From assembly GCA_011033025.1 (NCBI GenBank), contig WFMF01000664.1, positions 1 to 64,000 on the forward strand: DNA of 64,000 nucleotides, read 5' to 3'. Shown piece by piece: positions 22,501 to 34,500 of this stretch. Below the pieces are notes generated by a model. The model did not search any database. It saw only the letters and a list, made by a program, of their open reading frames with translations, and had not been told where the DNA came from. The first letter of the stretch is position 1; every line of letters starts with the position of its first letter. The translations under genes and the position numbers were made by a program. Source of the stretch: Beroe forskalii. Its lineage: Eukaryota; Ctenophora; Nuda; Beroida; Beroidae.

Positions 22501-25500
22501 AAAGGATGGATCCCCCGGCTATTTCCAGATCTTGAACAAATGAAAACAGTAAACACGTCGCTCTTTCAAACGCTAAACCGCAGCAATCAACAACGAAAGC
22601 TCGCATAGAACTGATTATAATCTGCGTGAATCTAATAGAGAACCCGTTGGAGAAAATAATGGGGAGAATGAAATTATAATTAATATACCCGATATTGACA
22701 TATTGGGAGTTTGTAAACCTAGACTAAAATTATATATGAGAAAAATATGTCGGAAGTAAAGTTGTCCATTTCATCGATCAGGACATGCAACTCCGTATAT
22801 GGATATTCTGTATTAGGTGTAGCCGGCTTAAGTCAAGACATGCTATGATCAATGAGGGACCTATAAATTCAATAATGAATTAATTAAGAGTTTAAATCTG
22901 AATAGTTTCAATGATTGGGAATGATATTACTCGACTCGTAAGTCCTTCTTCCTGAGATAACATGCTTGGAATTGATGGTGATTCAAAGCTTCAAATCATC
23001 ATACATGCAATAATAGGGAAAGCTTTGAATCGGAGGTGCAGGAGTAAATGAAAGAGAAGACCCGGTAGAGACCATGCCACAACACCAGACACATGCCACA
23101 TTCCTTGACCCACTGTTCTAGGGCGTCGTCATCACGAGGCATATCATCTCCACGAGGCATATCTTCTCCACGAGGCACATCATTGTGAGGCTCATCTTGG
23201 AGGAAGTCGAGAGTGCACACTTTGAAGGTGGGAGAGGCCGGGCTCAGGGAGGATGAGAGGGAGCTGGTGCTCGCTGAGCCTCGTCTCTGGTACCGAGGAA
23301 TGCGGGAGGGGGCGGAAGCGAGGTGTGAAACGGAACGGTGTCGTCGAGTGGCAGAGGATGCGAATGTGGGGGCGGGGGTGTAGGAGACGGTGGCAGGAAG
23401 CATGGTGGGGGCGGTGGGCGGTGAAGAGGGCGACATGGCGAGGGGAGAGGGGGAGGGAAGTGACATGGCGAGTGGAGAGGGGGAGGGAAGTGACATGGCG
23501 AGTGGAGAGGGGGAGGGAAATGAGGATGGGAGTGACATGGGAAGTGAGGAGGGGGAGGGAAGTGAGGAAGGGGAGGGAAGTGAGGAGGGGGAGTTGATTG
23601 AAGAATGAGGTGGGGGTGAGGAGGGGGAGTTGATTGAGGAATGAGAGGGAGGTGAGGAGGGGGAATTGATTGAAGAATGTGGGGGGAGTGAGGAGGGGGC
23701 TGGGGGAGGCGAGGAAGGGGCGTGGTCACTTGATTGACTCGTGACTGAGATCTGAGGGGAGGCAGCAGTCGTCCGGAGGGTTGGAGGTGACTCAGCTTGC
23801 AATGACAAGGTAGCTGGTGGTGTTGGAACTGTTTGTGTAGATGAAGCAATTGGTGAAGATGGGGTGTCATCGGCGATCTTGATTTCTTCGGAGAATAGAC
23901 TGGTAACGAATGTTTTGTCCTCGGTGAATGTGCCGATATTATCGGCGAATGTACTGATTTAGCAGAATGAACCGACTTCGGACTGTTGGCATTCCGAGCG
24001 GAGTGTTCCGTTACAATCGGGGAATGCAGTGTTTTGGGGGAGTTGACAGGCACAGGACTCTGGGCAGCAGAAGAAGTGCGGAGCGAGGCGGGGGTGGAGG
24101 TGCGGCTCTTGCTCCGGGTGGAGTTCCGTCTTCTGACCGAGGCGGTGCTCCTGGTACCATAGAATGTGAGGGGGGAATTGCCACAAAATGGGGCAAAAAT
24201 TGTCTCTTCCCGATACACCATTGCCTCGTCTTAAAGTGGCGTTTTATGGCTTTGTTTTGTAGCAAGAAACTTAAAATTTGACAATGTTTACATCGTAGGT
24301 ACTATAGAGCAAAATAAATTGTTAGCAGAGAATGCAACTATTGTTTATTACAAATCCAATAAATAATAGAATAAGATATCATTATGTGTATGCTACTCCT
24401 TTTCTTGGAGCAACTTAATTTGATCAACATGTTAAATTTACTCCATTGCACTTTAATTCAGATGTCAAACTTAATTTAATGAATCATGTATTGGATTTCA
24501 GTTAATCAAGATAACAACTTGTAGGCAATGCACATACACAAAATTTTAGACTAAGGATGGCTGTTTAAAATCAAGTAACATTTTGATCAATATAAGCAAA
24601 CACAAGGAATATTACCTATCAACAAATCATTACTTTGTAAGTTAGGGCTAGGTTAGTACTTACGCAACAGATTGGGAGAAGAAAGCAGTAGATTTGAGGG
24701 AGACAGCAGGACGTTTCATGGATTGTTTCCGTTTGATGGGTATTCTGGTGTTTTTAGCAGAGGGCGGAGGAGGTTTGGGATCGTTGGGGACTCCATCTGT
24801 TTCAGCAACTACAACCACGTCCAACTCTTTGTCATCGTAATACTGAGGGAGGAGGGGAGTCAGGGGAGAGCGAAACAATATAATGTGAAAATGATTTCAC
24901 ATTTTTAACTTATTTCAGCTTTCTAGGTATTTAAATAGGTACGTTTATCAGTACACTTCACTAACGATACGTTGCACAATCATGTCAATCAATAATTTAG
25001 CGATCACAATCACATAACAATTTTACATGATCACAATCACATCGACAATTGAATTCTAGTACGATTCCCATACCACTTCTATTTCGACAGCTTCAACTTC
25101 AACAGGCTTCTGAAAGATTTGCTATATCTTATCAGGCCAGACACTATCAAATGGTTCCATTTTCGGATGTGAAGGCGTCAGAATAACCACATTGACTTTT
25201 ATCAACTTATCAAGAATGTGACGCTCATTGGAATTCAGGCTTCCATAAAGTCTCAGAAGGCATCTTAGACCTAAGTGAAAACTGAGATACATCAACATGA
25301 ACCAAGGTCGATTAAATGTAGATATGAAATATATATCCAGTTCGACTGCCATATTGTCCTATTATAGTTGTTTTGCAGAGTTACAGGACATGATTCATCC
25401 ACCGATCCCAGCTGTCTGTACTCATATGACACAACACTTGTCAACAAGTTAGGTGTTAAATGCCTGGAGAAGCATTACCGCACCAAAACAAAGCCACATG

Positions 25501-28500
25501 TGTGCAATCTCACACGCTCTCCTATTCCAACTCCATGACAGATGCCGTGAGTGTTGTGCAATATACCAGGGGAGGCTGACATCAGTTGTTAAGTGGTGAT
25601 GTCATTATCACACCTTATAAAAGTCAAAAACGTTATTACCAAAGTTCAGTAAATTCATGAAATCACTTGACCACAACCCACCTCTCCGTTGTCCACATCG
25701 TTGTCAGCAGCGTCCCATTTGGAGAAGAGTTTTGAGTTCTGGATGTTTTCCTTCTTCCGTTTGTTAACAGCTTTCCTCTGACTCTTCTTCCAACCAATCG
25801 CTCGCTTCACTGACTGTCGTAACGTGGACCTGAAGATATTTCTATTTGGAGTAGAGTCAATGTTAGACAGACGTAGAATTATTCAGAACTGTAAGACATA
25901 ATACTGTCTTCTTCTGCCCGACCACATGCCAACCCCAACCCATATTCTAGGTAGGGTTAGGAACTCATAACCTGAGTCTATGCATTAGACTGGTGATGTT
26001 ATTATATTTCTCTTACAATGATGTGACCACTCCCTAACACTACCTGACATTTTACCCATACAAAATTAATAATTTTACAATAGAACCAGTTACAGTGCAT
26101 ATATAACATGTGCATATATTACATTATCTAGTACATAATATATTTGGCACTTCAGTATTTTGTACTACGTGTAGACCTTCCGCTTAAATGGTAAAACTGG
26201 GAGGTTTTCTCCCCATGTATAGGTCTCACAGAAATTTTGATGTGGTGATGAAATATATACTTGTGGCGTCCAATACATCTAGAAGAAGAATGGACTTTTA
26301 TATTTTATGTGGCTGAATAACTATCAAAACGCCTTTCTTCCCACGGTCAGCAAAATAATATTTTGGTTTGATTATTCAGATTCGTCAAAAGAGAAGGGAA
26401 TTGACATTGTAATTTCCTGCGTTTCGTACAACTTGAACTATCTGTACCACAACAATCAAGATTCCCCTCATTTCCTGGAATCTTGACGAATAACGCATAT
26501 GGCATAAGCTTCTCACACACTAACTGGTGCGGGATGGTGCCAGTTGACCTATTATAATGGATCCAGTTGACCTGTTAATGGTAGTATTGAGTTTGGGCAA
26601 TGAGACACAAAACCTGAGCTAAGAAGGTGGATAATCATGATTAAGTTTTGGCAAGAGGTTCATAGAATTCAAGATCCTCAGTAAGGATCTTCAATTCTTA
26701 CGACCAAGGATTCCTTATAACCAAGCTTCCCAAGAAATGACACTCACCATGCAGAGGAAGAAGAAGATGATTTCTTGCGCTCAGACATGCTTTAAACTTA
26801 AACCATAATATATGGGATTTCGGCACACTGCTACAATGTAGTTTTTCACAAGAGTGTATAGATAAGAGTAAACATGTTTGTGAGAGTTTGTGTAAAAAGG
26901 TATTCCATAGTTTGTGTAAAAATGTATGCGGGATCCTTGGATCCTTCGATTCCTAATCCTGCCGTTGGCTGTTACAGATGTTGGAATAAAAGTAAAACCT
27001 TCGAGATAAGAATTCGTGTAAAATTTATGCGGAAGTTTGTATAAAAATGTATGCAGGAGTTCGTACAAGGTCCAATAAGTGCTGTTAAAATGTATAAACG
27101 CAGAATGTACAAAGTGTAGCAACGGACAGGCAAAGGAGTTACTGACACAACTGAACATAGCAAAAGGCAATTAACGTAAACGACGCAAACTATAATAAAC
27201 TACTACTCCACACAGTATCACATGCGAAACTCTGTGTGTGTGCGATGAAATTGCCTCGAAATCTGTCTGGAAAATAGCAATTTTCATTGAAAATTACTAC
27301 ATAGATAGCTCTTTGTACATCAAAATGTAGTGATGTGCGTGTTCTTTTCTTGGAGGAGCAGTGCGAGGTGTAACATCTTGATTTAATGAAATATTCTCCC
27401 ACTGTGACGCAGGTATTCACATGTTATGACCATGTATGGAAGTGTCACCATCTTGTTTAGTGGGAGGATTATAAGTGAGGAAATCATTGTGCGGAATCTT
27501 TATACTGTTAAAGGAGAAGGAAGACAGCTGTCTTGCAAAGGGCCGATCTGTCGTGGGAATCATAAAGCTGCATTGAAGTCATGAATATTAATTAAATCTG
27601 ACATTATAATTGGCCACTATTATAATGGATATAATATCCATTATCCGCGTCACGGTCACTGTGACATCTGTCACGCCAATTGAACAGGATTGTTGCAGGA
27701 GGTCAGTTTCTCTGGATTATTGTTGTACTCCAAATCCAATTTTAAGGTAGAATAATCCCAAATGACCCACTCACCGTTACTACAATTTTAATAAGATATC
27801 GCCAATAATAAATTCCAACGAATCATGATTAATAACGTACCTCTCAAAGCGTACATCCTCCTGCTCCCCTGGGTGCTGTTCCACAATCTCCACGTGCAGA
27901 TCCTGTTTAGACGCTTTCTGAGAGGGGGGGGTGTTGAGTTAAGAATATTCAGCAAATCTAATGAGTATCAGATCCTGTTTAGACGAATTAGAAACAATGA
28001 ACATTCAGCAAACCTAAAAAGAGTATAAGTGGCGTATTAGCTGGGATTAGCTTAATAATCGTAGAATCGAAAAATCGTTGACCAATCAACGCGCAAGTTT
28101 ACAGTCATATCAACTTGTTTGCTGATTGGTCGATTTCCACTGGACCTGTAGGTAAGCTAATACACCGTCAATGAATGTCTGTGGTCGGATTGGTTCTCAA
28201 TTCTTCAATTAATAGAAGTTCTACGAACCAAAAAAGATGTCTTCATCCACTGATAAACGGTACGAATATTTGACACGAAATCAATAGAAAAGAAATAAAA
28301 ATCCCATAGAACCAACTGCCTCAGCCGAGGTATTTGTAATAGTATTTGAAGACCATGGTTTAATGAATTTGTTAGATGTCTGTGGCAATTGTTATCTCTA
28401 CAGCCGCATGATATGATCAAATCTAATTCTAATAACCACTGATCAATGATAACACATGGGCTTCGTGTATCAGGCTCTGGTTACAGAATACCAACACACA

Positions 28501-31500
28501 TTTTACTCTATGTGAGTCAGGGGCAGTGGTTACTGTCCATCATATTCGATGCAATCAACTAATCAAACGTCCCCCGAGATATGCAGTGATTAGTTTATTA
28601 GATGGTGATAACAGAGTGGGCAGGCGGCTGTACCATCAGCATGATGAATAACACACCTTATAACAGCAACCTGCAACATGTCGCTCAAGCCCCGAGGAGA
28701 CAGAAATTGCTACGATCCTCCAATGAGTACAAACTACCACTATAAACAGCATCAAAATTTAAGCCTTCGCCATCAAGCTAAGTTTCGAGATACTCTCCGA
28801 GGGATTTATCACTATCAAGTTTAGACCCGCATCGTCGAAATCAATATATGGACCCGATCAGACAAGTTTCTATGTATCATAGGAAACAATGAAACCGTCG
28901 GTGGGTTCTATTTTTCTATAAAAGCCTGACTCTCCGCTCACCCACAGCTATAGAGCTATATAAACAAATAGGGGCCCGATCAGGCTGCAAGGGTCTGGGA
29001 ACCATGTCTGATTTAATACATAGAAACTGATGAGAATTGCAGAGGGTTCTAAAGAAATTAAAACCTCGACTCTCACCTGTTGCTCGGAAGAGTTGACCTC
29101 CTCACTGCAGGAGGAGGTCTGCTCGTTGACATGGTGGAGGGAGGAGGGCGGCTCCTTCTCCTTCTTCTGCTTCCGCAGGAACGAGGTGATGGAGTGCAGC
29201 ACGTTCATCTTGTGGAGGGTCTGTGGGGGCGCTGTGTTGACCGCACTCCGGTCAGTTTCATTCCGCTGGTACGGGTCCTTCGGCGGTTGATTCTCCGCTG
29301 GAAGGGGGTCCAGTAAGGGTGATGATTGATGATATCAACATGTGATGTGGATTGAAGGTATTCTCGCTTTGCTAGAGAAGGGGAGGTGAGGTCAGTAAGG
29401 GGTGAGGGTAAGGGGAGATATGCTGCTTTGCTAGAGATGGGGAGGTGAGGTCAAGTCAGTAAAGCAGTAAGAGATGAATTCAGATTTAGAAGGGATGAAT
29501 TCAGTAAGGGATGATGATAATAAATCGAGGTGAAGGTTTGTCAAGTCCTGATATAAGAGGAGGACTGGGTTACAAAAAGATATTGAGGCAATAGAAAACA
29601 AACAGATCAATGTATCCCCAATAAGCGACTCATGCTGTGAATGAAACTTTTTGATTTTCATGAAGGGTTATGAACTTTTATAGGGCATCAATAAATTTAG
29701 AGAGTGGTTGCACCTGATCGTAATTTCACGTGAACTTCTGATTGAAAACACCCAAAACAATAAAATACTAATCAAAATCTCGTATATTATTTGACCGCCC
29801 TAAAATGATTGAATTATGTCATGTAATTTGACTGTCACACAAATAATGCTATTGCACCATGGACAACAATAAAAGTTTTCTATTATGGTCGTGATGGATA
29901 TTGTGCAATGCATCCCTCTCCCGCCTGCAACGTGCACACTGCATGGCCTCTAAGTGACAGCCCTAACTTGGTAACTATCATATGTTTTGCAACGATCTGT
30001 TAATATAACGTTGATCTGTTAATGTATTGTGTGCGCATAATAAATGCAAACATTGATGCACTGCAGCACAAAAACATGGCTCCTGATGAAGCATGATTGA
30101 TTAAGAACATGGCGTACATTATAATGAGAAACATACAAAACACTCTCGATACAAGCAGGCCAAAGGGTGACAAACATGCGCACAAAACGACATGTTTTGC
30201 AATGTCAAATAGTAGGATGTCTTCAAGAAACGTAGAATTATATGTGTGATATATTTCTCCAATTCCCAGCACACAAAAAATAGGCGGTTTAATAAGTATT
30301 GAATTTACCGACTTAAATCATAATTCTGACGACACTCTGGACCGCCTATAATTTAAGTTCCCTCCTGAACTGTACGGCAGGGGAGTTGGTGTATAAATAC
30401 GTTGCTGACAGGCCCGCCTCACCTCGACTTTAGTCTACTAAACATTTCAACCTACCCACAGGAGTACAAATTAAAACATTTGACGGCCGATATATTCGCG
30501 GGGAAGCCTGAGAAGTTCCGCCGACACTGATTTGTATGAATATATAGTAAAATATATAAATTAATGCATACGAATGTGAAGCGACCATGCTAATAACACT
30601 TATTTGAATTTGATATATTTCGCTTCAGGACCCTTCAGGCAAACGGTAGAAGGAGCAGGTGGGAGGGGCTGGGGTGAAGTGAAATATAATAGCAACAGTA
30701 AATGAAAGAAATGACGATTTCAATGCGTCACAAATGATCAATCAATCAGTCGATCCAATAGTCAGAACACAAAATTGATAGAATTTGAATAATTTCCCCC
30801 TCCGTGTCAGCGGAGGATCTGAAATTCTCTACACAGGAAAAGACGCAAATTTCAACAAGCGAGCGTAAAATCTCAAAATGTAAACAACAGACAGTCGCAA
30901 ATATTCAAAGCGTCGGTGAAATGTAATCACAGAATCCGCTTCCCGGAATATTGGTTTGTACCTACACGCGAAAGCAGATAAATATAATGATCACCGCAAT
31001 GTAGCTTTAATTTTGTTAACATTCCTAGAGTCTCATCACAGGAATACGGGGAAATTACATCATGTTTACACAGCGAGTGTGTGGATTCTGAGGCCTGAGG
31101 GTGGGTTGAATTGTTGCCAGCTGATGTACGCAGAAATTTTCACAATCGCTGATCCATGAGTAAAGTGACAAAATGCAGCCACGTAGCTAGGATTTTTGAC
31201 CAGGGGATGCATGCTGGAATATAGGGGATGCTGAGCAACCCATTTTGACCAATTATCACAGATAAATGGAAACCGTGGCTATTGGCTGGACAAAATGATA
31301 AATGGAAACCGATTTATTGTGGTGAAACCGAATGTGGTAAAATGAACTGATCGCTAATCAATCCCCATGCCTTTTGAAGGAATCCAACCACCACTATATG
31401 AGAGGATGAGTAAAGTTTAGAATCAAACGTGGCCATGGTGAGCGTCTACATAATATCCCTGAATCTGATAGTGGTTCCAATAATAACCACTGTAATAATA

Positions 31501-34500
31501 TCATTATTGTCCGTTGTCTGTACAATATATACCAGACGATATATCGGGTATATCAGAGGCATCAGTTTGAATATCATCGGTATGCAGCTGGTTAATGGGG
31601 AAGGTTGACCAATCCGGTCTTGGCAGGATTGGATAATGGTCACGCACTTCGAATGCGTGAAGTGAAGCTTGACAATAGTTTGTACCTGGAAAGCCTGGAG
31701 CGATACAGAAAATAGGAATTTAAAAAGGCTATAGGTATTCCGATTTCAAGCTGTGATCTCAACTCTGATAGGAGCTTGACACATCTCGAAAGGTAAAACT
31801 AACAGGAGCAACATATATCGGACTTCGACACTTCACAGAAAACTAGACAGTAGACAGGAATTATTGAGATTCAACGTATCCGGTAGTACAGTTCATCTAA
31901 TAGACGAAGAGCAAGCTCAAGCCTACTGAAGATTGCAAATCTAACAAGAGAGATCATCGTATAATAGGTTACTTTAGGAGAGTACATTCTCCACGAGTCC
32001 ACGAATTAGCACCATAATTATCAACGTTCTCCAATTGTTAAATATATCTAGGCAGCAAGAGGCTGTGCTTAAACGATCATATGACTATCGAATCCTATTT
32101 ATAAAATTACAACAGCAAACTGCCTTGATCTCTTTAAAATTTAAAAGGTTTATCCGTCATGAATATGCGTACTGCGTAGGATACCAGACAAAAATTCAAA
32201 GATAGACCATAACTCTGAGACTTTACCATCAAAGATAACGGAAACTATTTAAGCAGTGCAGAGAGATCCCTCTATATTCTAAGAGGTCTAAGTACACAGC
32301 TCTACAATGTATATAGTACAGCTCTGTCTCTAGGGAAACAATGAGGAGAACTGTATGTAGGTACACGAGGTATATACTGGAGGTACATACAGCAGCCCGC
32401 ACTATTTAAACATTGGGGGTGGTGAGCCAGACTAGAGGTACATACAGCAGCCCGCTGGAGGTGCATACAGCAGCCAGACTAGAGGTACATACAGCAGCCC
32501 GCTGGAGGTACATACAGCAGCCCGCTGGAGGTACATACAGCAGCCCGCACTATTTAAACATTGAGGATGATGGAAATCCAGGCTTCCGAGGTAATCTTCA
32601 AAGAGAAGAACCACCGTGTAACAGATGACCTACTTCAAAGTTCAAGTGAGGCGACATGATTATCCCAACATGTAAGAATATTATTACACCACTTTGTACA
32701 CAGAACAATACGTGGACCCCATGAGGCAGCTACAAAGAGTCAGCCTCTCTCCTGCAATGATTACAGTTATTGGGGTGAGATAATTGAGAGAATTCCAGGT
32801 ATAGAAGCTGCACACTTTGTGCTGTGAAAATAGCACTAGAATGAGCTGGCTTACTGTTCTATAAATTCTTGGAGGTTGATTGCACTCAATATTTCGAAGT
32901 GTTGAGGGTAAGACTTTTAGAGAGAGGGACACATTGAATGTTTTTGCATTAAAATGAGAACGAGAGAGTTCCATTACAATTTAGTTCAGTTTAGGGAGGG
33001 GCGTTGCCATAATTTAGTTTAAGCAGGAGCAATGTAGAAATGAAAAAACCACTTTGTACACAGAACAAAATAACCCTGGCGAGGCCTGGGAGCAGCACAA
33101 TGATTTTATTTGAATAATGCTGATGTTGAGGTGCAAACTTTGTGCTGTGAAAAAGCGTCTAGAAGAGTTCTGTTCTTTAACCTCTAAAATTAAATTCCAA
33201 AATAAAACAGTGCGAGAGAAAGTTTAAGAGAGAGATGGACAGATTTAATGTTTTTGACCTAACAATGAGAACGGAGTTCTGACACCTTGAGCAATTTAGT
33301 TCATTCACGAGGGATTAATACCACCTCCACATAAGAGAAATGAAGAAATGGCGCAGAAAAACGAAGAAAGGAGACGCTTTCCGGTATGTGATCATTAATC
33401 AATCAAATTTTGATTAACGTTGTTTCACAGAGAGAAAGAGGAGAATTTCTCTGACGTATACCAAAAGCAAAATATGGCATGATTTTGATTGCATAGGACT
33501 TAAAGGAAATCGGAAAATAAATTGTAACATTATATGCAAAGGAATGCCATTCAAAGACAATCAAAACAAAAAAGAGGCCCTTTCCTCAGCCAATACAAGG
33601 CAAAATCACAGACAAATCCTGGCATTCAAGTGTAAAATGTGTAAAATTATGAAGAATTGGTAATGACATTGTTTTACAGCCGCACCCAAAAAGTCTAAAT
33701 CTAAAATCACAGGTCATAGCCTCAAATTCACAGCACCATCATTAACACAAGTAATATTTTCTCCTCATTATAAGAATATTAATTCTATTTAATCTGACCC
33801 TAATTAAACCCACCCAAACAGTGTGGAACCCCTATAATCATTAATCAAGGCCAGTAGTCGAATGCTTCATGTTAAAAGAAGCCGGCGCTTGCCAAGTGCC
33901 AACCCTTTCATCAACTTATGATGATCAACATAGGTTGAAAGTAACGTCATTATCATGGCTTGAAATTGTCAACTTATAACGCAAAACTGCTTAATTTTTC
34001 ATGGTTTACTAATGGGAAAGGGTGGTAGAAAAGTGATCCCGTTGAGGTAAAGAGCTGCTGGAACTGACAAAAGTAAAATTGAAGCGGGCTAAAAATTCGT
34101 ACAACAGTAGTATCAGCACAAGTAACGACTAACACTGCGCAGATGCAAATATTCAATCTTTTAATGCTTCTGTTCTGCCACGATATATGTATGGTGTGAA
34201 TATTTCTTGGCACTTATATTAGCGCACCAATAATAGGAGACTGTTAAGGGTGACGCTATTATTATACGTTGATGTGGATTATTAATAACATCGAAGCGCT
34301 TTTTTCCGTTGGCTAGGCATGATCCCTGATAAGAAGGAGCAACCAGAAGAGCACTTTACCGAAGCAAATCATAGCGTTAATTCTGCAGAAAATTCCATCC
34401 GGAATCTTTGAGATTTCCGTGGATTCAAGGTACATAATATGATCTATAGCCAGAAAACAACCACCTGCTCACACACACACACACGCAGACATAAGGTTCA

